DNA of 64,000 nt from Flavihumibacter petaseus NBRC 106054. Its GTDB lineage: Bacteria; Bacteroidota; Bacteroidia; Chitinophagales; Chitinophagaceae. This document shows positions 51,838-59,997 of this stretch, in pieces. Within the stretch, counting starts at the first letter, position 1; every line of letters begins with the position of its first letter. The translations under genes and the position numbers were made by a program. The DNA lies in assembly GCF_000974785.1 (NCBI RefSeq), contig NZ_BBWV01000004.1, positions 496,001-560,000 on the forward strand, read 5' to 3'. The notes beneath the pieces were generated by a model. It ran no database searches, was not told the origin of the DNA, and worked only from the letters and a program-made list of their open reading frames with translations.

Positions 51838-54198
51838 TTATTTCTTCCAGAACTGCCACCAGGGTTTTGATTTTTCAACTTCAAAATATTCCAATCGCTG
51901 GCCGCCATAACCATACCCATAACCATAGCCGTAGCCATAGCCATAGCCGCCCGCTGCCTTCACATCGTTGATAACCAGTCCCATATTTGGTAACTTTTTA
52001 GACTGGTAATTTGCTTCGACCAGCTCCAGCATCTTTTTGAATGTATATGACTGTCTTACGATATACAATGTCATATCGGCATACCGTCCAAGCGAAATCG
52101 CATCACTCACCAGGCCAACCGGCGCAGAATCCACAATGATCACTTCAAAATTGAGCTTGGCCCAGTCAAACAATTTATCCATTGATGGCAACAACAGCAG
52201 CTCAGCCGGATTCGGAGGAAGCACGCCGCAGGGCAACATGTAAAGATTCTCTGCATTGGGTACTTTCAGTACGAGGTCATCAGGATCCTTATCAGCAACC
52301 AGGAAGCTGGACAAGCCAACCCTTGAAGTGATCCCCAGGTTCGATGCAATTTTAGGTTTGCGGATATCGAATTCGAGCAGAATTGTCTTTTTTCCCGCAA
52401 GGGCATATGCTGCAGCAATATTCGTACTGATAAACGACTTTCCCTCACCGCTCATAGACGAAGTGACCAGGATAACGGGCTTCTTCGCAGAAATGGAGAA
52501 ATAGTTGATGTTGGAGCGAACTGTCCGGAACTGTTCGGTAATAAAGCTCCGGTTTTGACTTGTTACCAGCAGTGGGCTTGGATTTGATGAGCGGCTGATC
52601 TCCCCGGCGATCGGCACACTTGTATTCCTTTCAATTTCGGATCGTGAATTCACTTTATCATTCAGCAGTTCGATCAGGGCAATAATACCAACGGGCAGTG
52701 CCAGTCCGAATAGTATATACTTGATATATACTGATGTCGGAATTGGGTTAACCAGCTTCGCCCGATCCGTGGCATATTCCAGAACAGATGAACCGGGAAG
52801 GATACCGGCAGAGCTGATGGCGAATTCTTCTTTCTTGGATAGTAACAAAAGGAACAGTTCTTCTTTGATCTTTTGCTGCCTTTCAATATTCAATTGATTT
52901 CTGGCTTTACCGGGAACACTAACCGCCTGGGACAATGTACGCTGGTAAGACTTATTAATCTCATTTAAGGTGATATCATAGGAAGCGTTGATGCTGTTCA
53001 GTGCAGACAGCATATCATTCCTTAGTTTGTCGACTCCTGTCGTAAGTTCAATAACCAAAGGGTTCAATGGTGTAGCTGTCTTTAACATTGCGGCCCTTTT
53101 CAGCTGCAGGGAGTTGTACTCTGTGATTGATTGTGTGAGCGTAGGCTCTTCGATACCGAGATTAACAGGAACTGTGCTGTACCGGGAATCCTCATTCAGA
53201 ATATAATTCTTCAACCATGCCAGGATCCGCTTTTGAACCTCGACTTCATTGGTTTTCTCTTCGAACTGCTGCATGGAATTGCTGTAATACTCCGACTGCG
53301 ATTCAAGCGGTAACCCCTTATTATGTTCCAGGAACCGCTGCATGGAACCTTCCACCGAAGACAGTTCTGACTGTACGGAGTCAAGCCTTTCGTTAATGAA
53401 TTTGATGGTATTTTTAGCGATTTGCTGTTTGTCTTCCACATTTGAACGGGCGTATTCGGCCATAATTGCGTTCACAAAATCTGCAGCAAGAACTTTATCA
53501 GTGGAACTGTACGCTACTTCGAGAATTTTTGCATACTCATTGGGTTGAAGGATCTCTATTCCGCCGAGATATATTTCCGCTGCGATTTCAAGGGGATACC
53601 AGTTGATCTGAAAATCTTTCTCTTCGCTGCTCAGCTCTGTTTTAAGCAGGTGAATTACAAATACGCCGCTGCCATTATCAATCGGCTGACCAAAATATAC
53701 CGGTTTCTCATCGTCGTTCAGCAGAAACCGTTTATCATCCAGGATTGAAATTTTGAATCCAACTGCTGCCGAATCCTTCCTTGAGACGATCTCCAGTCTC
53801 AGGGGATTGTTCTTGTAGAGTAGCGTGGATTTCACATTTCCAAGTCCCAGATATTCTGTTTGTAATCCCAGCTTGTCTACCACTTTTTGCACAAATCCCT
53901 TGGAACGGAGGATGATCATTTCGTTGCGAAGATTGGGACCTTCATCCATGGCAAAAAGGCTATTGAATTTATCGTCGCCTGTTGCAATGGACGGATCGCT
54001 TTTCAGGATCATTTGTCCCTTTGCGCGGAAGGTTTTCGGGGTATACCGTAGTGTAATGAATGCCACTGCTGCACCTATTCCTCCTGAAAGAATTACCCAT
54101 GGCAGGTACTTGATATACCGGAGGATAAATTCCTTCAGGTTGAAATCTGCGGCTTTCCCCTGACCAGTGTTTGCCCTATTTTCAGTACCGTATTCCAT
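51838..54198 (-). CDS. wzc: Wzc-type polysaccharide co-polymerase with BY-kinase
   Basis: This 786-residue protein has an N-terminal Wzz domain with two membrane helices (YLPWVILSGGIGAAVAFITL; ...YILFGLALPVGIIALIELL) and a long periplasmic helical hairpin (about 255-480). The C-terminal tyrosine kinase has Walker A SSMSGEGKS (about residue 577), A' ILLEFDIRKP and Walker B VIIVDSAPVG. The usual first Asp of DxDxR in A' is Glu here. The tail is a Gly-Tyr repeat (seven GY pairs) ending in LEYFEVEKSKPWWQFWKK, the expected autophosphorylation cluster. CpsB at 16574 is its likely phosphatase. It controls chain length and export. Confidence 0.94.
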   Translation of the reverse strand: MEYGTENRANTGQGKAADFNLKEFILRYIKYLPWVILSGGIGAAVAFITLRYTPKTFRAKGQMILKSDPSIATGDDKFNSLFAMDEGPNLRNEMIILRSKGFVQKVVDKLGLQTEYLGLGNVKSTLLYKNNPLRLEIVSRKDSAAVGFKISILDDKRFLLNDDEKPVYFGQPIDNGSGVFVIHLLKTELSSEEKDFQINWYPLEIAAEIYLGGIEILQPNEYAKILEVAYSSTDKVLAADFVNAIMAEYARSNVEDKQQIAKNTIKFINERLDSVQSELSSVEGSMQRFLEHNKGLPLESQSEYYSNSMQQFEEKTNEVEVQKRILAWLKNYILNEDSRYSTVPVNLGIEEPTLTQSITEYNSLQLKRAAMLKTATPLNPLVIELTTGVDKLRNDMLSALNSINASYDITLNEINKSYQRTLSQAVSVPGKARNQLNIERQQKIKEELFLLLLSKKEEFAISSAGILPGSSVLEYATDRAKLVNPIPTSVYIKYILFGLALPVGIIALIELLNDKVNSRSEIERNTSVPIAGEISRSSNPSPLLVTSQNRSFITEQFRTVRSNINYFSISAKKPVILVTSSMSGEGKSFISTNIAAAYALAGKKTILLEFDIRKPKIASNLGITSRVGLSSFLVADKDPDDLVLKVPNAENLYMLPCGVLPPNPAELLLLPSMDKLFDWAKLNFEVIIVDSAPVGLVSDAISLGRYADMTLYIVRQSYTFKKMLELVEANYQSKKLPNMGLVINDVKAAGGYGYGYGYGYGYGYGGQRLEYFEVEKSKPWWQFWKK
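51904..51951 (-). repeat. Tandem hexanucleotide repeat encoding a Gly-Tyr tail
   Basis: Within wzc a 6-bp unit encoding Gly-Tyr is repeated about seven times, with small synonymous differences (GGTTATGG / GGCTACGG-like). It lies near the 3' end of the gene and could expand or contract in the reading frame. Confidence 0.7.
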
Positions 54199-54200
54199 GT

Positions 54201-55013
54201 TTATCGGGTTACCAGCGAAATGATGATCGTGATAGTGGACAATATACTGGTTGTAATGGCAAGGTTGCGCATCAACACCGCCTCACTCCCAGTTGGCTTT
54301 TTACGGGTCGGTTCAACATAAACGAAGTCATTCTGCTGTATATAAAATGCATCTGATTTAAATACGCCCGCATCGCGCAGGTCAACTTTCATCACCTTCC
54401 TTGTTCCATCCCTTTCTTCCCGAACTACCGTAACATTGTCTCTCCTACCGTAGATGGTCAGGTCACCTGCCAGGCCAACTGCGTCAAAAATGGTAACTCT
54501 TTCAGCAGCGAGTTCATACGCGCCGGGACGTGATACTTCACCCAGGATCGTATAGTGGGCGTTTGCATATCGCACAACAACATAGGGATTTTGCAGGTAA
54601 GGCAACAGTTTTACCCGGATACTATCTGCTACCTCCGATTTGGTTAGTCCGGCAACTTTCAGTTTGCCGATCTGGTGTATATAGATTTCACCGTTATTAT
54701 CTACCAGGTATCCTCTTCCGGAACTCATACTGACTCCTATACCACCGCCACCACCGCTGCTGCCTCCGGAAACAGAACTTCCCACCTGTTGCTGATTGAA
54801 CAGGTCTGTTGCCTCTTTATTGTCACTATAGATAAGCACAGCAAGCAGGTCAGTTTTTTTAATGGGGATTTCCTGAAACTGGATCTGAGAATGATTTATA
54901 CTATCAACATCCTTCAGATAGATCCTCTGTTCATGCATTTCTTTGCTGGCTCCGCAGGAAAATAAAAAAATTGCAGATAGGTAAACTGCAATTCCGGAAA
55001 GCCTGTTAAGCAT
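54201..55013 (-). CDS. wza: Wza-type polysaccharide export lipoprotein
   Basis: A protein of about 270 residues with a lipoprotein signal (AIFLFSCGA; lipidated Cys near residue 20) and the polysaccharide-export domain (about 60-140: LLAVLIYSDNKEA, LVDNNGEIYIHQIGKLKVAGLT). The SLBB-type loop is YTILGEVSRPGAYEL. A hydrophobic C-terminal helix (LAITTSILSTITIIISLV) is expected to cross the outer membrane. The ATG at 55013 gives a normal lipoprotein signal; a TTG at 55049 would overlap the upxY stop. It lies 2 bases from wzc. Confidence 0.92.
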   Translation of the reverse strand: MLNRLSGIAVYLSAIFLFSCGASKEMHEQRIYLKDVDSINHSQIQFQEIPIKKTDLLAVLIYSDNKEATDLFNQQQVGSSVSGGSSGGGGGIGVSMSSGRGYLVDNNGEIYIHQIGKLKVAGLTKSEVADSIRVKLLPYLQNPYVVVRYANAHYTILGEVSRPGAYELAAERVTIFDAVGLAGDLTIYGRRDNVTVVREERDGTRKVMKVDLRDAGVFKSDAFYIQQNDFVYVEPTRKKPTGSEAVLMRNLAITTSILSTITIIISLVTR

Positions 55014-55045
55014 TTTCAATTGTATAGTATTTTTCTTAATTGTAT

Positions 55046-55549
55046 TCAACTCTCGTCCTTCCTTAACAATTTTATGTTGTCAACATATGCTACCAGTTTA
55101 AAACCAAGGCTAACCAACAACACTTCGGAAACCTTTTTCCCACCGGCAAGTACTACTGCCTCCTGGTCCATAAAAGCCCCGCCTGTAATAATCACCTGTT
55201 CTCCTTCAGCAGGTTGCCACTGGACCACATAACCGGAGTTATCTTCCAGGAATCGCTTGATCTTGTCTATGTCCCTTTCCGCAATTTTCGCCGGCTTACC
55301 CAACCAATACACAAAATTCACAATACCATCCACCATGCGAACGTTAGTCATATGTTCAGGTGACACCTTTACAAAGACATAGCTTTTGAATAACGGTTCT
55401 TCAATAACCTTGAACCTGTCACTCCATTTCTTACGCACTTTGGTCAAAGGGCAATAGGCAATAATACCTTTTTGCTTCAAGAGCGCGAATACCTTTTTTT
55501 CCCAACGCGGTTTAGTATAAACGGCAAACCAGTACAACCCGTCGCTCAT
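55046..55549 (-). CDS. UpxY-type transcription antiterminator (NusG paralog)
   Basis: This 167-residue protein has an NGN domain (GLYWFAVYTKPRWEKKVFALLKQKG near the start, VIEEPLFKSYVFVKV, VRMVDGIVNFVYWLGKPAKI) and a C-terminal KOW-like domain (EGEQVIITGGAFMDQEAVVLAGG). The ATG at 55549 (MSDGLYWF) is preferred over the longer frame. In Bacteroidota, UpxY proteins bind the leader of their own polysaccharide operon and let RNA polymerase read through it. Here it is the first gene of the leftward run that includes wza, wzc, wzm, wzt and the glycosyltransferases, exactly the expected place. Confidence 0.93.
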   Translation of the reverse strand: MSDGLYWFAVYTKPRWEKKVFALLKQKGIIAYCPLTKVRKKWSDRFKVIEEPLFKSYVFVKVSPEHMTNVRMVDGIVNFVYWLGKPAKIAERDIDKIKRFLEDNSGYVVQWQPAEGEQVIITGGAFMDQEAVVLAGGKKVSEVLLVSLGFKLVAYVDNIKLLRKDES

Positions 55550-55660
55550 ATGATAAGATTTCACAGAGCTTCGCCTCCTCAATCACAGGTCGCGATCAAG
55601 AAAACTAAAGCCCCGGATATATAATTGACTACAGATTTTTGATCTCCAATCAATTATGAA

Positions 55661-55704
55661 TATAAAAATAAAGGCTATGGTGAAAAATGCCTTTCAGCCA
55701 TGCC
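55661..55704 (-). promoter_or_regulatory. Terminator-like leader hairpin upstream of upxY
   Basis: On the minus strand GGCATGG ... CCATAGCC forms a stem with one bulged base around an AAAGGC..GCCTTT-capable loop. It is followed by TTTATTTTTATA. It lies about 75 bases downstream of the promoter box and 110 bases before the upxY start, where an attenuator for UpxY-type control would be expected. Confidence 0.5.
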
Positions 55705-55777
55705 TTCTACAGATTAACTTAAACCAACCAATCCGCCAAGTTTCGCATATCCCCAAACTCCTCTTTTAAGTCGCGTA

Positions 55778-55785
55778 CAAATATA
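55778..55785 (-). promoter_or_regulatory. -7 promoter box (TATATTTG) of the upxY operon
   Basis: TATATTTG on the minus strand matches TAnnTTTG exactly. It would give a leader of about 220 bases before the upxY start. The -33 region is A/T-rich without a clear TTTG. Confidence 0.6.
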
Positions 55786-55801
55786 GATGAAAAACGCATA
55801 T

Positions 55802-57154
55802 TTACATGAATCCTAGCCAATTAGCCTTCCCTTTGGCTGCCCCTTCAGAGAGCTGTCCAACTGCAATTTCAGTATCATTTACCTTAGTCACAATACCAGT
55901 TCCCTTTAAGTTATAATTGCCCTCGTAAAAAATTGCCAGCGCTCCAACTTTTACAGGCCCTTTTACATCTTTTCTTTTCAAAACGATCGTCCGGGCAGAG
56001 ATTGGTATACCACGTATGAAGGCACTTGCCTGGAATTTCTGTTGCTTAAAACTTTCCCATATCAGGAAATCACTTTTCCTTGACTGCTCATCAAACCTGG
56101 TTGCCCCCATCTCCTTACCTGCAAAGATCACTGGCAGCCCCCCGTCTTCATACGCGATCGTTGTATTTACAATATTAATGCCGCCCCCTAACAACACAGG
56201 ATCTGGCAGGTTTTTTCTTTTTCTCAAACCAGCCAGCTTAATGGTGCTGTTGGTCAGCGCATCAGAAAGGAACGTTTGCCATGTCCCTATCGCTCCCAGT
56301 GATTCTGTTCTTAAATTATTTATATATAAAGGAAAATACTCTACTGTAAACCTGTAAATAAGTGAATTTACCTCTCCACTTGCCTCAACGTCATCTATGA
56401 TCCAGTTTCCTGGCTGCCGCCTGCCATATTGAGCGAACCCGAATAATGTATGAACAGGACCAATTACTTTCAAATGCAAAATCCTGTTCATCTTTTCCTG
56501 GGGCTGCGTTCCCGCAAATCCAATTTTACATGCCCGAAGCGTAATATTCTCAAATGTGCATATCTCCGCATTTAATGTAAATCCGTTGGGAGATGTAACA
56601 ACGCCTACAATAAATTGCTCAATAGTTCCGCCTTCCACCCTGATTCCTGTTGAACCGCTTTGAGACTTTTCACCGCGATAGTAACTTTTCAGGGAAGGGT
56701 ATCCACCATCACCCGGTAATTCATTTTTAAATGGGTCGATAGCAATTGCTGCATATGGAGAGAACTGGCTGTTCCTGCATTGTCCATCACTATAGGTCTC
56801 CAGAACACTGTTATAGAAATCCTGTGAGGACAAGGCGGGTGGCCGGAACTGGCCACTGAAAGAAACATCTTTAATTAATACGCCTTTCGCTTTATGAATG
56901 CTCAGCGCAGGTGCATCATTGAACAGCGCTGTTATTTTGCCAGGCCCAATAATCTGAATAGTAAAAAACCTGTAGTCTTTACCATTCCAGCTGGCAGCAA
57001 CCAGCGGTTTATCGATCGCAAAATCCCGATCAACAGCAACTTTACCATTATTTTTTACCGCAGCATCAATCCTTCCCTGAAGTTCCTTCCAGTCGGCGTT
57101 TTGGGCAAAAAGTCTGGTCGACAACAGTATTAATACCAGTAAGCTCCGGATCAT
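55802..57154 (-). CDS. Secreted beta-helix-like protein, paralog A
   Basis: This 450-residue protein has a signal peptide (MIRSLLVLILLSTRLFA) followed by QNADWKELQGRIDAAVKNNGKV, the same opening as its neighbour at 57164. Repeated short strands (VLIKDVSFSGQFRPP, IRVEGGTIEQFIVGVV, ENITLRACKIGFAG, IIDDVEASGEVN) suggest a parallel beta-helix of the kind found in polysaccharide lyases and tailspike-like proteins. No catalytic motif is evident to me. It is 9 bases after its paralog and directly upstream of the upxY promoter. Function is unknown; a role in processing the local glycan is inferred. Confidence 0.82.
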   Translation of the reverse strand: MIRSLLVLILLSTRLFAQNADWKELQGRIDAAVKNNGKVAVDRDFAIDKPLVAASWNGKDYRFFTIQIIGPGKITALFNDAPALSIHKAKGVLIKDVSFSGQFRPPALSSQDFYNSVLETYSDGQCRNSQFSPYAAIAIDPFKNELPGDGGYPSLKSYYRGEKSQSGSTGIRVEGGTIEQFIVGVVTSPNGFTLNAEICTFENITLRACKIGFAGTQPQEKMNRILHLKVIGPVHTLFGFAQYGRRQPGNWIIDDVEASGEVNSLIYRFTVEYFPLYINNLRTESLGAIGTWQTFLSDALTNSTIKLAGLRKRKNLPDPVLLGGGINIVNTTIAYEDGGLPVIFAGKEMGATRFDEQSRKSDFLIWESFKQQKFQASAFIRGIPISARTIVLKRKDVKGPVKVGALAIFYEGNYNLKGTGIVTKVNDTEIAVGQLSEGAAKGKANWLGFM

Positions 57155-57163
57155 ATACAGTTA

Positions 57164-58516
57164 TTAGTACTTCAGTGTTAATTCGTTCTTGTATTTGGCT
57201 GGCGAACTCAAATATTCAATCCTGGACTTTCCATTTGAATTTTCCCTGACGTCACCGAATCCCAGGTATCGGTTCTTTTTGTCAAAGAAGAAGACATAAT
57301 CTCCGGTTTTCGCATTTCCATTTATAGTTAATGGCCGGTAGGTGTCCGTGACCGTTACAGGCAGATCATTCTTCCACTTACGTTCCTTTTTTGCATCGTT
57401 CACAAACAATGGCCTGCTCTTCTGGTAGCTAACGCGAACATGCTGCTGATTACCCAAAAAAACCATGGGCGTCACCTGCCCATAGTAGCGTAGTGTCGAA
57501 AGGGAAATGGTTACATTATCCCCCCACAACACATAGTCGGGGTGATACTGTACCTGGTTAATATACCGGAAATTGATGGAAGCATTATCGAGCCTGTCAT
57601 TTCCTTCCGAAATCCAGATACCAATCCTTCCCAATGACTCCGCAAAAACATTACGGATGACAATTTTTGAACCCGGACGTGCTTTGTTGATCATTTGCAC
57701 CACGTCCCCTGCAATATTGATACCATTTATTTCGCAGGTACCCGCATCTGCTATTCCATAATGATCAAAGTCAAAGAGTGTGTGCGTCAGTCCCCAGGCG
57801 CCGATATTTTCAATTGTAGTTGAACCTGTTGCTGAGCCGCCAAATGCAATGCCCACCTTACATGTCCCGATACGGATATTCTCCAGGCGGAGTTCACTTT
57901 TTGTAATGGTGCAACTGGCAGAAAACTGTTTCAATCCGACAATAAATCCGTTAAAGGTGCAATCTTTAATAATAAGCTTCCCGGTTGTACCCTTGCAAGC
58001 TGATTTATTAATGTACCAGGAACCCAGGCCCGGATACTCATCTGAGCTTATTCCGCCACAGCAAAAAGGATCAACTGCAATGGCAGCATAGGGAGTTTCA
58101 GGATTGTCACGGCAATCCCGGGTCTGGTATTCCTGCAGGCTTGCACCATATAATTCAGGAACTGTCAGCTTAGGAGGAATGTACCTGCCTTGAAAATTCA
58201 ATCCCTCCAGTATAACGGATTTCCCGGACTGAACAATCATCGCAGGCGCATCGGTGTATGTCGTCTGGATCACACTTCGGCTATTTACATCCCACATGGT
58301 CGCATCGCCATGTATAGTAACAGCGTATGAATTAAAACTTTCACCCTGCTTATTCGCCACCACCAAAGGCCTGTCAATTTTGTAGTTTCTTGCGACGAAA
58401 ACTTTTCCGTTGGTATTAACTGCTTTATCGATCAGACCCTGCAACTCTTTCCAGTCGGCATTCTGAGCTGACGCGGCAGCAGAAAAAAACAACAATAGCA
58501 ACGATAGGTACTTCAT
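57164..58516 (-). CDS. Secreted beta-helix-like protein, paralog B
   Basis: This 450-residue protein has a signal peptide (MKYLSLLLLFFSAAASA), then QNADWKELQGLIDKAVNTNGKV, shared with the 55802 gene. The middle has a Cys-rich insert (DPFCCGGISS and SACKGTTG) and beta-helix-like strands (LIIKDCTFNGFIVGL, LENIRIGTCKVGIAF, IEINGINIAG-type turns). The start at 58516 gives a normal signal; an upstream codon in the same frame adds ten unlikely residues. The tandem arrangement indicates an old duplication. Beyond the fold I cannot assign a function. Confidence 0.82.
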   Translation of the reverse strand: MKYLSLLLLFFSAAASAQNADWKELQGLIDKAVNTNGKVFVARNYKIDRPLVVANKQGESFNSYAVTIHGDATMWDVNSRSVIQTTYTDAPAMIVQSGKSVILEGLNFQGRYIPPKLTVPELYGASLQEYQTRDCRDNPETPYAAIAVDPFCCGGISSDEYPGLGSWYINKSACKGTTGKLIIKDCTFNGFIVGLKQFSASCTITKSELRLENIRIGTCKVGIAFGGSATGSTTIENIGAWGLTHTLFDFDHYGIADAGTCEINGINIAGDVVQMINKARPGSKIVIRNVFAESLGRIGIWISEGNDRLDNASINFRYINQVQYHPDYVLWGDNVTISLSTLRYYGQVTPMVFLGNQQHVRVSYQKSRPLFVNDAKKERKWKNDLPVTVTDTYRPLTINGNAKTGDYVFFFDKKNRYLGFGDVRENSNGKSRIEYLSSPAKYKNELTLKY

Positions 58517-58554
58517 GGTTCTGATTATCAACTTAAGGTGCTTCAAAAATCATA

Positions 58555-59052
58555 CTATATCCTGTTACCATCGCGATCCACCCGGCCAATTACCGTCGCA
58601 GGATTCCCCACCACCAATGCATACGAAGGGACATCTTTCGTGACCACTGCTCCGGCGCCGACTAATGCATACTCTCCAATTTCCACACCGCAGATAATTG
58701 TGGCATTGGCACCGATGGACGCACCTTTTTTTACAACAGTTGGCCGAAACTCAGCTTTCCGCTCTATAAAAGCCCGCGGATTTATGACATTTGTAAACAC
58801 CACTGATGGCCCCACGAATACGTCATCTTCAAGCGTAACACCTTCATAAAGTGACACGTTGTTCTGTACTTTTACACCATTACCTATGTGTACGCCTTTG
58901 GCAATAAAAACATTCTGACCAATAGTGCAGGACTGACCTACAACAGCCCCGGTCATAATATGACAAAAATGCCATATCCTTGTTCCTGCACCAATTACTG
59001 CGTCCTGATCGACAACAGAAGACGTATGAACAAAAATCTGCGATGAAATCAT
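58555..59052 (-). CDS. UDP-sugar N-acetyltransferase of the WbpD/WlbB type
   Basis: This 165-residue left-handed beta-helix acetyltransferase has [44 protein letters not shown] and [33 protein letters not shown]. The FTNV.NPRA..ERK and [10 protein letters not shown] segments are signature features of WbpD/WlbB. It would acetylate the 3-amino group of a UDP-2-acetamido-3-amino-glucuronate-type sugar. It is about 20 kb from the WbpB/WbpE-like genes, so it is a second acetyltransferase of this type in the window. It lies 38 bases upstream of paralog B. Confidence 0.92.
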   Translation of the reverse strand: MISSQIFVHTSSVVDQDAVIGAGTRIWHFCHIMTGAVVGQSCTIGQNVFIAKGVHIGNGVKVQNNVSLYEGVTLEDDVFVGPSVVFTNVINPRAFIERKAEFRPTVVKKGASIGANATIICGVEIGEYALVGAGAVVTKDVPSYALVVGNPATVIGRVDRDGNRI

Positions 59053-59104
59053 GGTTTCTGAACTTTTAACATGATTAATCTCATACGACCAGCCGACTCC
59101 GCAA

Positions 59105-59992
59105 TCACTTTTCCTTTGCCAATCCCGAAAAAATCCGATCCCTCATGGCAGTAAAATAGACAGCGTAAGTATCTGCCTCGCCCAGCTGCAGGTGTATCCC
59201 GTCCGTTGTCTGATAGGGAGTGCAATCCGGTTGCTCAATATATTTATATACTGTCGGTGGAAAGTATTCCTTCATTTTTTTCCTGATAGCTTTTGGAATG
59301 GTGCATGCTGCAACTTTCGGATGAACCGGCATTTCAAAGAAAATGACCTCGGCGCCTCTCCCTACAAACCTGTCGACGTAGGTTTTCAATAAAGCAAATC
59401 GTTGCTCAACCTCATTCGAATCAACAATTCTATTGCTGGCTTCAATGTTATTGTTCAATGCATTTTCAAAATGAGGATTGGTCTCGGACGGTTTGGTTCC
59501 AGGAGCCTGGGAACGCGCTAATGCATTGACAACTGGTTTCACCAGATTATCCAATTTATTGCTCACGATTGCCAAAGGTTGTTTTTCATCCCTCAATCCT
59601 TCCATTTTTGACCTGGCGTAAAACAGAACAGGGTTCTCCAGCGATGAATTAAAATCCGGGCTCAGCGGCCGCAAGAGGTAGTTTGTTTCCACAAAAATTT
59701 TAGCGGGCAAGTCCTTCCGCTGCAAAATGACCCGAAATCCCTCAAAAACAGTCTGGCCAATGAAGCTGAGTTTACCATAACCTGGCAGATTTTTATCATT
59801 TAGCCTGGCAGATAAAGATGACCCGACAATCACCTGATCTGGTGTGGAATTTCCAAAGACATAAGTTTGCGCCTTGATCTGGTTTTCCTGCCAGTAATGG
59901 CGCGACACTTTTACGTTTGGAAAAAACTGAATTACAACAATGTTATAGATTGTCAACCCCAGTAATGCTGTTATTATACTTTTTAGTATCAT
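59105..59992 (-). CDS. Membrane-anchored SGNH-like protein paired with MBOAT
   Basis: This 295-residue protein has an N-terminal hydrophobic anchor ([20 protein letters not shown]). [14 protein letters not shown] places a Gly-Ser block and [15 protein letters not shown] carries Asp and His, in the order of SGNH/DltD/AlgJ-type hydrolases. It sits 5 bases after the MBOAT gene. Such proteins finish transfer of acyl groups that the MBOAT moves across the membrane. Its substrate is unknown. The fold call is moderate, the context strong. Confidence 0.8.
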   Translation of the reverse strand: MILKSIITALLGLTIYNIVVIQFFPNVKVSRHYWQENQIKAQTYVFGNSTPDQVIVGSSLSARLNDKNLPGYGKLSFIGQTVFEGFRVILQRKDLPAKIFVETNYLLRPLSPDFNSSLENPVLFYARSKMEGLRDEKQPLAIVSNKLDNLVKPVVNALARSQAPGTKPSETNPHFENALNNNIEASNRIVDSNEVEQRFALLKTYVDRFVGRGAEVIFFEMPVHPKVAACTIPKAIRKKMKEYFPPTVYKYIEQPDCTPYQTTDGIHLQLGEADTYAVYFTAMRDRIFSGLAKEK

Positions 59993-59997
59993 TTTAC

